Positions 26,106 through 34,699 of a stretch of 64,000 nucleotides of DNA are shown here, in pieces. A model generated the notes under the pieces. The model saw nothing but the letters and a program-made list of their open reading frames with translations, was not told the DNA's origin and did no database searches. The first letter of the stretch is position 1. Each line of letters begins with the position of its first letter. The position numbers and the translations under genes are program-made. The stretch is from an uncultured Oscillospiraceae bacterium (GTDB lineage Bacteria; Bacillota; Clostridia; Oscillospirales; Acutalibacteraceae), in contig USCI01000001.1 of the NCBI GenBank assembly GCA_900553255.1, forward strand, positions 1 to 64,000, written 5' to 3'.

Positions 26106-27530
26106 ATGACCATGAGCAGGAGCTATGAGATGGTGGCCGGGCTGGAGACCCATGTGGAGCTGTCCACCAAAACCAAGATATTCTGCGGCTGCACCACCAA
26201 ATTCGGGGGTGAGCCAAACACCAACTGCTGCCCGGTGTGCATCGGCCTGCCCGGCACGCTGCCCAAGCTCAACCATGAAGTGGTGCGCTATGCGATCAAG
26301 GCGGGGCTGGTGACCAACTGCACCATCAATCCCATCGCCAAGATGGACCGCAAAAATTACGTGTATCCCGACCTGCCCAAGGCGTACCAGATCTCCCAGT
26401 ACGACAAGCCGCTGTGCGAGCACGGATACATCGACCTGTCCAACGGACGCCGCATCCGCATCACCCGCATCCACATCGAGGAGGACGCCGGCAAGCTGGT
26501 GCATTCCCGCGGCGACACCTTCGTGGACTACAACCGCGGCGGGGTGCCGCTCATCGAAATCGTGACCGAGCCGGATATCCGCAGCGTGGAGGAAATCCGC
26601 GAATACCTCGAAAAGCTGCAACTGCTCATGCGCACCATCGGCGTCTCCGACTGCCGCATGCAGGAGGGTTCGCTGCGCTGCGACGTCAACATCTCCGCGC
26701 GGCCCGCGGGCAGCGATAAGCTCGGCACCCGCACCGAAATCAAAAACATGAACTCCTTTGCCAACATGGTTAAGGCGGTCGACTATGAGTTCGGCCGGCA
26801 GGTGGAGCTGCTCGAATCCGGCGAGGCGGTGGTGCAGGAAACCCGCCGCTACAACGAGGAGTCCGGCGAGACCGAAAGCATGCGCGGCAAGGAGGATGCG
26901 CACGACTACCGCTATTTCCGGGAGCCGGACCTGGTGACCATCGCCACCTCCGCCGAGGAAATCGAGGCGCTGCGTGCCGGGCTGCCGGAGCTGCCGGAGC
27001 AGCGGCTGGCCCGCTATACGGCCGGCTGGGGCATCCCGGAGACCGATGCGCAGCTGCTGGTTAAATACCGCGCGGTGGCCGACTATTTTGATGAGGCGGC
27101 GCAGGGCGTTACCCCGAAAACGGTCGCGAACTTCATCCTCGGTCCGATTTTCCGCCGGATGGAAACCGAGGCGGATAAGGAGGCCGGCAGCTTCCCGGTG
27201 CCGGCGGCACACCTCAACGAGCTGGTGCGGCTCATCGACAGCGGCAAGCTGCGGATGAACCTCGCCAAGGGTGCGCTCGACAAGATGATCGAAACCGGCA
27301 AGCCGGTGACCGAGGTGGTCAGCGAGGAGGATATGGCCGGTGTGGACGACAGCGCCCTGCAGGCGCTGTGCGAGCAGGCGGTTGCAGCTAACCCCAACGC
27401 CGTCAGCGACTATCTCGGCGGCAAGGAAAAGGCGCTCAAGGCGCTGGTCGGTTTCGTGATGAAGGCGACCCGCGGCACTGCCGACGCTGCAGCGGCAGAG
27501 AAAAAGCTGATTGAGCTTGTGCGCCGTTAG
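26106..27530 (+). CDS. gatB: Asp-tRNA(Asn)/Glu-tRNA(Gln) amidotransferase subunit B
   Basis: GatB phosphorylates the carboxyl of mischarged Asp- or Glu-tRNA and transfers ammonia to it. The 474-residue product starts with the cradle-domain signature GLETHVELSTKTKIFCGC, and the CGC...CCPVC cysteines can bind zinc. It keeps the YPDLPKAYQISQYDKP and IHIEEDAGKL blocks, a helical domain and a C-terminal YqeY-like tail. ATG 26106 or ATG 26112 may be used. The presence of GatCAB indicates that this organism forms Asn-tRNA and/or Gln-tRNA indirectly. Confidence 0.97.
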   Translation: MTMSRSYEMVAGLETHVELSTKTKIFCGCTTKFGGEPNTNCCPVCIGLPGTLPKLNHEVVRYAIKAGLVTNCTINPIAKMDRKNYVYPDLPKAYQISQYDKPLCEHGYIDLSNGRRIRITRIHIEEDAGKLVHSRGDTFVDYNRGGVPLIEIVTEPDIRSVEEIREYLEKLQLLMRTIGVSDCRMQEGSLRCDVNISARPAGSDKLGTRTEIKNMNSFANMVKAVDYEFGRQVELLESGEAVVQETRRYNEESGETESMRGKEDAHDYRYFREPDLVTIATSAEEIEALRAGLPELPEQRLARYTAGWGIPETDAQLLVKYRAVADYFDEAAQGVTPKTVANFILGPIFRRMETEADKEAGSFPVPAAHLNELVRLIDSGKLRMNLAKGALDKMIETGKPVTEVVSEEDMAGVDDSALQALCEQAVAANPNAVSDYLGGKEKALKALVGFVMKATRGTADAAAAEKKLIELVRR

Positions 27531-27561
27531 GCGGGCGATGTCCCCTGCCTGACGGCGGGAT

Positions 27562-27609
27562 AAAAAACACCCGGAAGAAAACCGGCCGGTTTTCTTCCGG
27601 GTGTTTTTT
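27562..27609. terminator. bidirectional terminator after gatB
   Basis: A perfect 48-bp palindrome has an A-rich left end and a T-rich right end, so it can terminate transcription in both directions. It isolates gatCAB from the next gene. Confidence 0.93.
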
Positions 27610-27620
27610 TATACGTAAAC

Positions 27621-27637
27621 TTAACATACGGTTAACT
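27621..27637 (+). promoter_or_regulatory. Pho-box-like direct repeat
   Basis: TTAACA (27621-27626) and TTAACT (27632-27637) are separated by 5 bp, an 11-bp period like the Bacillus PhoP box TT(A/C)ACA-N4-6-TT(A/C)ACA. A TATAGT -10-like box is at 27670-27675 with no good -35, as expected for a promoter that depends on an activator. The repeat would fall at about -45 to -61. The downstream gene is phosphatase-like. Regulation by phosphate is inference. Confidence 0.45.
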
Positions 27638-27716
27638 AAGGCCTGGTCGCGCGGCGGGAAGGATTCCGGTATAGTAGGAGGTGCAAGGATAAAGAATAAA
27701 ATGCAGGAGGAACGTT

Positions 27717-30323
27717 ATGAACGCAGGCAGAAAAACCCTTTCCGGACTGCTGGCGGCCGCTTTGTGTGCGGCGGCCATGCCCCTTACCCCGTTGGCGCAG
27801 GCACCTGACCACCTGGTAATCAATCAGGTTTACGGGGGCGGCGGAAAAGGCGACACCCCGTTTTCCCACAGCTTTATCGAGCTGTACAATCCCACCGATG
27901 CCGCCGTTGCGCTCGACGGCTACACCATCACCTACTCGTCCAACCGGAGCAATCCCGAGGGCAAGCATGACGGCTCCACCTGGAACAGCGACGGCTCGGT
28001 GGATGTGGTGGAGCTCTCCCTGAGCGGCAGCCTGCCGTCCCGTCACGCGTATCTCATCCGCTGTGCGGCCGAAGAAACCGATTCCCCGGCCGTGACGCTG
28101 AGCGATTACGATCGGGAATGGGATCAGGTGATCGACAACGAAAAGGCGGTCGAGGTGATCCTGTATGACGGCGAAACCCGTGTGGACGCGGTATCCACGC
28201 GGGACACCGATTTCCGTGATGTGGGGGAGGGAAACGCACCGGCCACGGACGAGATTTCCAAGCAGAAATCCCTGCGCCGCACCAATTTCTCCGATACGGA
28301 CAGCAATGCGGCCGACTTCCGGGTGGTTGTGTGGAATGCGCTGCCCGCCGACCCGGCGCAACGGCAGGCGTTTATCGACACCTACCGTCCGCGCAGCCTC
28401 GCGGACGGGGAATGGACCGAGTCGCTGACACCGGAGGATGAGGAAGAGAACCCCTCCCTTCCCGAACAGGATTTTACCCGGAAAAATGACGGCTTTGAAA
28501 ACGGTTCCGCTATGGATCTGAACAAAATCGGCAGCTACATTTCCGACTATTCCAACAAGGACGGCGGTGTGGCGGAAATCGTCTCCTACGATGCCGCGGC
28601 CAACAAGGCCTGGGTGGTCAACGGCACCACCGGCATGCTCGATATTCTGGATCTGACCGGTGTTACCTGCGGCGTGTCCGACACGATGACGGCCGAATCG
28701 CTGGATATCAAGTCGATTGTGGAACGGGAAGCGGCGGGCTTCGCCTATGGCGATATGACCTCGGTGGCGGTCAATTCCGAGCGGGGCATCGCGGCCGTCG
28801 CGCTGCAGGAGGCCGGGTATGACAAGAACGGCAAGGTTGCCCTGCTGGATACCGAGGGGACGCTGCTCGCGCTGCTCGATGCGGGCTGCCAGCCGGATAT
28901 GCTCACCTTTACGCCCGACGGCTCCCGCATCCTTGTGGCGAATGAGGGTGAGCCGCGGGAAGGCTATGGACCGGGCATCGCCGATCCGGCCGGGTCGGTG
29001 ACCATCCTGACGCTGGACATGGAAAACCTGGCGGAAAGCCGTTCGGAAACCATCGGATTCGAAGCCTTTGACGGGCAGCGGGAGCAGCTTGCCGCTGACG
29101 GGGTTATGCTGAAAAAGGGTTCCCTGCCTTCGGCCGATTTTGAGCCGGAGTACATTGCGTGCGATGACAAAACCGCTTACGTCGCGCTGCAGGAGGCGAA
29201 TGCGGTCGCGGTGCTCGACCTCACAACCAAAGCCTATACTGGCGTGTATTCCCTCGGCTACAAGGATCTGAGCCGGGAGGAAAATGCGATTGACCTGGTG
29301 GAGGACAATGCCTATTCGCCCAAAACCTATCCGCAGGCGGTGGGCGCCTATATGCCCGATGCCGTCTCGCTGTACAGCGCCGGCGGGAAAACGTATCTGC
29401 TGACCGCCAATGAAGGCGACGCCCGGGAATGGGGCAAGGATGCGGCGGAGTATGTCAACGAAATAAAGGTGACTCTTCACGCGGCGGACGGCAGTGCCGC
29501 CGAAAAGGTCCGTGTGGTTGATCCGGAGGGGATCGACGGCATGCCGGAAGGCAGTTCGGTGCTTTTCGGCGGGCGCTCCTTCTCGGTGTACCGCGTGGAG
29601 GCGGACGGGCTGACGCAGGTGTTTGACAGCGGCAATGATTTTGAAGCGAAAACCGCGGCATATATCCCCGCCTTCTTCAACTGCTCAAACGACGACAACG
29701 CGTTTGACAGCCGCTCCGCCAAGAAGGGGCCGGAGCCGGAAAGCGTTACGGTCGGCACCGTTGAGGGCAGAACCTACGCCTTTGTTGCACTCGAACGAAT
29801 CGGCGGCATTATGGTATACGACATTACCGACCCGGATGCGGTCACCTACAGCAACTACATCAATACCCGCGATTTTGCGGAGGATCCCGACAAGGCCAAT
29901 CCGGAGAAGAACCCGGGGTTCAGCCTGACCGGCGATTTTGCCCCCGAGGGTCTGTATTTTATCGGCGCTGATCAATCCCCCTCGTCCACGCCGATCCTGC
30001 TGGCGGCCTTTGAGGTCAGCGGCACGGTCGCGGCGTACGCCGTCGGTGAAAGCCCGTCTACCCACAACCTGGATTATGTGCCGGCCAAGGAGCCTACCAC
30101 GCAGGAAGCCGGCAACCGGGAATACTGGGTCTGCCGGTCCTGCCACAGGCTTTTTGCCGATGCGCAGGGTACTGTGGAGACCACCCTGGCCGAGATTACT
30201 CTCGACAAGCTGACGGATGCCCCGGATACCGGCGTGCAGGCGCCGGCGTATATCCTGGCGGCGCTTGTGCTGCTGGGTACAGCGGCTTTGGGGGTTTTCG
30301 TTGCAAAGCGCAGGCGGGTATAA
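27717..30323 (+). CDS. wall-anchored lamin-tail and choice-of-anchor I (alkaline phosphatase-like) protein
   Basis: The 868-residue product has a signal peptide (cleavage near L-A-Q-A). Residues about 28-230 form a lamin-tail domain (HLVINQVYGGGGKGDTPFSHSFIELYNP). Residues about 260-760 form a long beta-propeller-like region of the choice-of-anchor I type (NEGEPREGYGPGIADPAGSVTIL; ANEGDAREWG; NYINTRDF; PEGLYFIGADQSPSSTPILLAAFEVSGTV). A short Cys pair (C-R-S-C) lies near 800, and the C-terminus has P-D-T-G, a hydrophobic helix and K-R-R-R, which is a sorting-like anchor. Related proteins are annotated as alkaline-phosphatase-like, but activity is not proven. Start ATG 27717 follows GGAGG. A Pho-box-like repeat is upstream. 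Confidence 0.8.
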   Translation: MNAGRKTLSGLLAAALCAAAMPLTPLAQAPDHLVINQVYGGGGKGDTPFSHSFIELYNPTDAAVALDGYTITYSSNRSNPEGKHDGSTWNSDGSVDVVELSLSGSLPSRHAYLIRCAAEETDSPAVTLSDYDREWDQVIDNEKAVEVILYDGETRVDAVSTRDTDFRDVGEGNAPATDEISKQKSLRRTNFSDTDSNAADFRVVVWNALPADPAQRQAFIDTYRPRSLADGEWTESLTPEDEEENPSLPEQDFTRKNDGFENGSAMDLNKIGSYISDYSNKDGGVAEIVSYDAAANKAWVVNGTTGMLDILDLTGVTCGVSDTMTAESLDIKSIVEREAAGFAYGDMTSVAVNSERGIAAVALQEAGYDKNGKVALLDTEGTLLALLDAGCQPDMLTFTPDGSRILVANEGEPREGYGPGIADPAGSVTILTLDMENLAESRSETIGFEAFDGQREQLAADGVMLKKGSLPSADFEPEYIACDDKTAYVALQEANAVAVLDLTTKAYTGVYSLGYKDLSREENAIDLVEDNAYSPKTYPQAVGAYMPDAVSLYSAGGKTYLLTANEGDAREWGKDAAEYVNEIKVTLHAADGSAAEKVRVVDPEGIDGMPEGSSVLFGGRSFSVYRVEADGLTQVFDSGNDFEAKTAAYIPAFFNCSNDDNAFDSRSAKKGPEPESVTVGTVEGRTYAFVALERIGGIMVYDITDPDAVTYSNYINTRDFAEDPDKANPEKNPGFSLTGDFAPEGLYFIGADQSPSSTPILLAAFEVSGTVAAYAVGESPSTHNLDYVPAKEPTTQEAGNREYWVCRSCHRLFADAQGTVETTLAEITLDKLTDAPDTGVQAPAYILAALVLLGTAALGVFVAKRRRV

Positions 30324-30349
30324 GCCAAACGATATGGCGTATTCTAAGA

Positions 30350-30379
30350 GCGGGCAGGCAGCGGGCCTGCCCGCTTTTT
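30350..30379 (+). terminator. terminator after the wall protein
   Basis: GCGGGCAGGC (30350-30359) pairs with GCCTGCCCGC (30365-30374), followed by five T. Confidence 0.9.
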
Positions 30380-30621
30380 GGACAGAAAAAATTTTTCCGT
30401 GTCCGGTTGCGGCGGGGACAGGCTTCGCAGGGAACACGATCGCCTCCGGAAACCGCCTGTGAACCTGCCGGCTGCGGGTAATCCGGATGGGCTGTTGGGC
30501 CTTCGAAATTTACACAAATTGACAGTTATAATCCTCCGTGTAAAAGTCAGAATAATGAATGCAAACGCAATTATTATTCAGCGGCGAAAATGCCGCCAAC
30601 TTTGAAGGAGTGTAGTTTATC

Positions 30622-30876
30622 ATGGCTAGCAACAAAACGATGGTTCCTGAGGCGCGCGAAGGTCTTAACCGTTTCAAGATGGAAGCTGCGAACGAAGTGG
30701 GCGTCAACCTGAAGCAGGGCTACAACGGCGACCTGACCTCCAAGCAGGCTGGCTCGATCGGCGGCCAGATGGTTAAGAAGATTTTCCCGGAACGCCAAAC
30801 GAAATTTACCCGTGAAAATCGGCGCGTGCTTAATCACCGGATGGAAATCTGCTATACCGTCGATATGGCAATGTGA
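30622..30876 (+). CDS. alpha/beta-type small acid-soluble spore protein (SASP) with extended tail
   Basis: SASPs coat and protect DNA in dormant endospores. Residues 1-53 carry both conserved blocks of the alpha/beta type: the germination-protease site region EGLNRFKMEAANEVGV and GYNGDLTSKQAGSIGGQM. Normal proteins end about 10 residues later. Here the frame continues for about 30 residues of unrelated basic sequence, giving 84 residues. No alternative frame gives a typical ending, so this is an altered 3' end or a genuine extension. The ribosome binding site GAAGGAG lies 11 nt upstream of ATG 30622. The gene is monocistronic with its own terminator and is expected to be under a forespore sigma factor. 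A clear promoter was not identified. Confidence 0.93.
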   Translation: MASNKTMVPEAREGLNRFKMEAANEVGVNLKQGYNGDLTSKQAGSIGGQMVKKIFPERQTKFTRENRRVLNHRMEICYTVDMAM

Positions 30877-30890
30877 ACATACAGACAGCA

Positions 30891-30925
30891 CAAAACCGGC
30901 CTTTGCAAAGGCCGGTTTTGTTTTT
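30891..30925. terminator. SASP gene terminator
   Basis: A perfect 30-bp palindrome (30891-30920) with a T-rich right side starts 14 nt after the SASP stop. Confidence 0.93.
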
Positions 30926-31076
30926 GTCAATTTAGCTGTATTGAAGTTTTCGGTAATCCTCCCGCCATCGGAGGACAGACTTCATCTCATCGGCTATGTC
31001 GGAACACGTTGGATTGTATTGATATAAATGCCGATTTCATCATTGGTCAGATGCATATGACACTTTCGGCATTCGC

Positions 31077-32226
31077 TCATTCCTCGTTCACAACCTTTGC
31101 ACGTAGCAACAGACAGTCATGTGGAGCAATAGAGGCAGTATAGCGATAATCGCAGGTTTCGGATACGTCCCCAGTCCAGAGATTGGTCATGACCAACTTT
31201 TTACCGCAGGAACGGTTGAGGCCCAATTCCGCCATACAGAAATAAAAGTTACTGACATCGTCGGATAGATTGAACAGGCCGATGGCGAAATCTCCATTGT
31301 TCAGGAGTCGTGCCATGATAAAGCAGTCCTCTGTACCACCGCGTACATCTGTCTGGTTTCCACCAAGCAGAAACGGCTGACAATAGGCAGGATCCTGATT
31401 AATGGCCAGCACCTCTTTGTTCATCAGTATGGTGCGTGTCTGCTCATCCATATGACGAATATCGCAGCCAATCATGAGGGGAGAGGCAAAGAAAGCCCAG
31501 AGTGAAAAATGGGTGCGGTATTCAGCGAAGTCGCACCCCTGGAGACCGACATGTCCCTGGCCATTCATGCCCACTACCAGCATATCCATATCGTTAAAGC
31601 AGCCATGGCCGTTGTAGGGAAACAGCGCTCGCTGTTGCTTGGTCAACGATTTTATTGATTCCCAGGAGTCTACAATATCCGGAGTAGAGCGCCACATGTG
31701 GGCACCAGTGGTTTTAATCCAGCGGTGGGTTTCATCAGCCCCCCCAGGAGCAAGCGCTGAAAAGGATATCCCGGCCGCAGTTGGCCAGAGCAGTTCCCAT
31801 GCGTCGGTAAAGCAGGTCTCCCGTATCCTCCGCCGGCTTGAAGCAGTAATCATATTTCAGAAAATCTACGCCCCATTCAGCAAAGTTTTGGGCGTCCAGA
31901 AATTCGTGCTCATAACTGCCCGGATATTGTCCGCAAGTCATACAGCCTGCGCAGGAATAAATACCAAATTTCAACCCCTTACTGTGCAGATAGTCCCCCA
32001 CCGCTTTCATTCCATGAGGAAACTTATCCGTATTCACGACTAGCCGGTGCTGGTTATCCCGCTGCTTTCGCGCCCAAGTATCATCAATGACAACATATGT
32101 ATAGCCGGCATCACGCAGTCCACTTTCCACCAACACATCTGCACATTCAAAAATGAGTTGTTCGCTGATTTTATCCGCAAATGTATTCCATGTGTTCCAT
32201 CCTATAGGAGGTGTCAACTGATTCAT
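31077..32226 (-). pseudogene. GH27 alpha-galactosidase interrupted by a one-base shift in a G7 tract
   Basis: Two overlapping frames together encode a complete GH27-type enzyme of about 382 residues. The first (32226 down to about 31740) has PPIGWNTWNTF, VIDDTW, the nucleophile motif FLKYDYC (D126) and FSACSWG. The second (about 31740 down to 31077) continues with ADETHRWIKTTGAHMW, the acid/base region PDIVDSW, and PLMIGCDIRHM / NKEVLAINQD. The break is at a run of seven C on + (31739-31745), seven G in the gene. Removing one base restores a W-G-A-D-E-T reading. It could be a sequencing error, phase variation or true decay. No signal peptide is present, so the enzyme would act on imported alpha-galactosides. 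A GAGGGG site precedes ATG. Confidence 0.85.
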
Positions 32227-32254
32227 ATTTTATTCCCCTCACGATTCTATTCTC

Positions 32255-32290
32255 TTCATCAGTATACTGATGAACTGACACAGAATGCAA
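32255..32290 (-). promoter_or_regulatory. promoter with overlapping palindromic operator for the GH27 gene
   Basis: On the minus strand TTGCAT (32285-32290) and TATACT (32261-32266) are spaced by 18 nt. A perfect 20-bp palindrome at 32255-32274 covers the -10 box. This is a likely operator for the AraC regulator encoded just upstream or for another repressor. Confidence 0.55.
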
Positions 32291-32354
32291 CGCAGAATGT
32301 TGCCGGAACTTTGCATTTTGTTGCATCTAGAAAAAATTTATTATTGCACATTTG

Positions 32355-33215
32355 TTACATAGAGCCGGGACACACTTCTTTCTCATTGCGGTACCGGAAA
32401 CGATATTCCCGTGGAGAGCATTCATATTTGAGAGAAAACAGTCGATAAAAGGAGGAAAAAGTGCTGAAGCCCGTAGCCATTGCAATTTGTGATATGGAGA
32501 GATCACTGGTGATAAGCAGCTTTTTGGCCAGATCGACACGGTAATTGTTTAGATATTCATTTGGGGAAATGCCGACTTCTTTTTTAAACAATCGATAAAA
32601 ATAGCTGCGGTTAATCGAAATCATGTCGGCCAATCCGGATACGGTGAGATGAGAATTGTAGTTGAACTGGATATAGCTTATCGCTTTCTGTACGTATTCT
32701 TTGGTCAAAGTGTTTTCCGTTTCCGGCGTATCAACGTGATCCATGAGGATCTCAAACATGCGCAGTAGCTGAATGGTGGCATACATGTCAATATTGCGGA
32801 AGGGCTTACTTAGGATAGTTTGAGCGGTTTCGATGATCAGGTCGCTCAACTTCATATCGTTTAGCGTAATAACCATATTTCCATCCGCAAAACTGGTCCG
32901 CTTTAGAAGTCTTTCCACCATTTCCCCTTTGCAGGCAAAAAAGCTGTACTGCCAGGGATCTGTTTCATCAGCTGTATAAGTGGTAATCTCTTGTGGGTAG
33001 ATAATAAACGCCTGGCCTTCATGTATATGGTAAATATTTCCGCGAGCGACATAGGTGCCCTTCCCGGAAGTAACCAGATGGATGAGATAAACCTCGCGTA
33101 TGGCGGGACCGTAACAATAGCCACTTTCGCAAATATCCCTCCCCGCATGGCAGAAACTAAGGGATGGATCATGAGAATTAATTGTGGCAAATAAAACCGG
33201 ATTACGTAATGCCAT
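32355..33215 (-). CDS. AraC-family transcriptional regulator next to GH27
   Basis: The 286-residue protein has an N-terminal AraC-binding cupin domain (PAIREVYLIHLVTSGKGTY, HEGQAFIIYPQEITTY) and two C-terminal helix-turn-helix motifs (LTVSGLADMISINRSYFYRLF and ISQIAMATGFSTFSSFYRLF). The start is taken at ATG 33215, where homology begins. The open frame goes further up, but that sequence belongs to an IS3 remnant. The IS remnant abuts the start codon, so the native 5' end or promoter may have been replaced. It lies 128 nt upstream of the GH27 gene on the same strand and probably controls it. Confidence 0.85.
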   Translation of the reverse strand: MALRNPVLFATINSHDPSLSFCHAGRDICESGYCYGPAIREVYLIHLVTSGKGTYVARGNIYHIHEGQAFIIYPQEITTYTADETDPWQYSFFACKGEMVERLLKRTSFADGNMVITLNDMKLSDLIIETAQTILSKPFRNIDMYATIQLLRMFEILMDHVDTPETENTLTKEYVQKAISYIQFNYNSHLTVSGLADMISINRSYFYRLFKKEVGISPNEYLNNYRVDLAKKLLITSDLSISQIAMATGFSTFSSFYRLFSLKYECSPREYRFRYRNEKEVCPGSM

Positions 33216-33660
33216 ACGCCAAAGAATTGACACATGACAACCACTGGATACTCTGTCCTGTGACGATAGATGATGTGATATTTGATCCTTGGCCTCACTT
33301 CCTTTCTGTGCATTGCAGAAAATCCCGCAGCAGCTTATTCTCCATCTGTAAACGCCGGAACTCGTACGCCTGCTCTGCTTCCTTGCTGACAAACTTTGCC
33401 TCCTTTCGGCGGCGTCCTTTGGGACTGGGCAGGATTCCTGCTGCCAGTTTCGCCTGCTTGCGGTTATACCGGTTTATCCAATTCTTGATCTGCACCTTAC
33501 TCAATCCAAGCCGCTCTGCTATCTCTTGCCGTGTCAATCCCATCTCCCGCATAGCCAGTATTTCTCCCTCTAACGCTTGCAGATGTGTGTATTTGTTCTT
33601 GGACATATGAACACCCCCTGTATAGGTCTATTTTCCTACACAGGGGGCGTTTTGTCCATT
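33216..33660 (-). mobile_element. IS3-family remnant: complete orfA, first part of orfB
   Basis: orfA (33606 to 33295) encodes 103 residues with a helix-turn-helix (GLTRQEIAERLGLSKVQIKNW) and a basic, leucine-zipper-like tail (MENKLLRDFLQC), as in IS3-type elements. orfB would begin at 33313 in the overlapping frame (MHRKEVRPRIKYHIIYRHR ... MCQFFGV) but is lost after about 33 residues, exactly at the start of the AraC gene. The DDE catalytic domain is therefore missing. The sequence at 33610-33660 with a CCCCCTGT/ACAGGGGG dyad and TGGACAAAACGCC is probably the left end of the element. The element cannot transpose by itself. Confidence 0.8.
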
Positions 33661-33703
33661 GTCCGTTTTTACTGAACCGGTTCAAAATTGCCGCAGGGCT
33701 TTT

Positions 33704-34675
33704 TTAAAGCACCGCCAATGCCAGCCACAGCACGCCCGCTGTGGTCAGCAGCGCCGGCGCGCTGCGGAAGGGCCTCGGCAGATCGCTGTTGTCCACCCGG
33801 TACCAGACGGCGGCAAACAGGCAGCCGGCCGCAAACAGGATTGCCGCGCCGGCAAGCTGCCAGAGCAGGGCCTGCCAAATCCCGGCCGAGCGGCAGGACA
33901 GCCACGCCGTAAACGCGGCCGCCGCCATCCATACTCCATCCGCCGCCTCCGGCTTATACAGCCAGGACAGCGCGGCGACGGCCGTCACAAACGCGGCGGC
34001 GGACGGCAGCCATTCCTCCGGGAATACCGGCCAGATCATCCTCAGAAGGCTGAGCAGCACGCCCGCGGCCAGCGCGATCAGCGCAGCCAGTGCGGCCGGG
34101 AGGATCCCTTCGGCCGGACGCGGCGGCGCCACCGGCTTCCCCCGCAGGCAAAACAGCGCGAGAAGCAGGCCGGCCACCACCACACCGCTACCGCCGGCCG
34201 CAAAATCCGCCGACAGGCCCGCAGGCAGCAGACGTACCGCAAACACGGTGCCGTAGGCGAGCAGCTCCCGCACGGCGCCGATGACCACCGGCGCAAGGGC
34301 GGCGAGATAAACCCGTCCGCCCGACGGGGGCGTTTCGCTCCACTCCTCCGCCGCCGGCGCGCAGCTGAACACCATCGCATAAAACAGCCACAGCGGCGGC
34401 AGCCGGTCGGCCACGGCAGGCCAATATGCCAGCAGCAGCACCCGCGACAGCGTTGCGAGAAAGGCAGCGGTGAGCAGCAGCGCACCCTGCCGTATGGCGG
34501 CGGGCAGCGGCCGGAACAGCCGGGCAACCGGGATCAGGATCAGCAGCAGCCACGCGCCGAACATGGTCACCAGCAGGCCGCCGAAGCCCGACACGCCGGC
34601 CGCCGCGCCCGTGCACAGCAGCACCGTCGATGCGGCCAGCCCGCGGTGCGCCGCCGTTTCCTTGGTATTCGTCAT
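33704..34675 (-). CDS. RnfE/RnfA-like fusion membrane protein
   Basis: This 323-residue, strongly hydrophobic protein follows rnfG by 24 nt in the operon. Its N-terminal half follows RnfE, most clearly at VIGAVRELLAYGTVFAV (RnfE has VGAVREILGAGTLFG). Its C-terminal half follows RnfA, and the ending SDLPRPFRSAPALLTTAG matches the RnfA C-terminus VPxPFRGxxIALITAG. In true RnfA and RnfE, conserved cysteines near the T-T-N-C and V-N-C motifs hold a membrane [2Fe-2S] cluster. Here the RnfE-like part keeps a Cys (VFSCAPAAEEW), but the RnfA-like part reads VTAVAALSW without Cys. Both halves are shorter than normal. Electron transfer by the standard route is doubtful. A fast-diverging or non-functional subunit is possible. 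Assignment is by my reading of motifs. Confidence 0.6.
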   Translation of the reverse strand: MTNTKETAAHRGLAASTVLLCTGAAAGVSGFGGLLVTMFGAWLLLILIPVARLFRPLPAAIRQGALLLTAAFLATLSRVLLLAYWPAVADRLPPLWLFYAMVFSCAPAAEEWSETPPSGGRVYLAALAPVVIGAVRELLAYGTVFAVRLLPAGLSADFAAGGSGVVVAGLLLALFCLRGKPVAPPRPAEGILPAALAALIALAAGVLLSLLRMIWPVFPEEWLPSAAAFVTAVAALSWLYKPEAADGVWMAAAAFTAWLSCRSAGIWQALLWQLAGAAILFAAGCLFAAVWYRVDNSDLPRPFRSAPALLTTAGVLWLALAVL

Positions 34676-34699
34676 CTTCCGGATCCTCCCTTTCTCCTG

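Noticed and set aside
30519..30532. TTGACA and TATAAT before the SASP gene.
   Set aside because: The two boxes are only 2 nt apart, so they cannot form a sigma-A promoter. A forespore promoter is expected instead but was not convincingly found.
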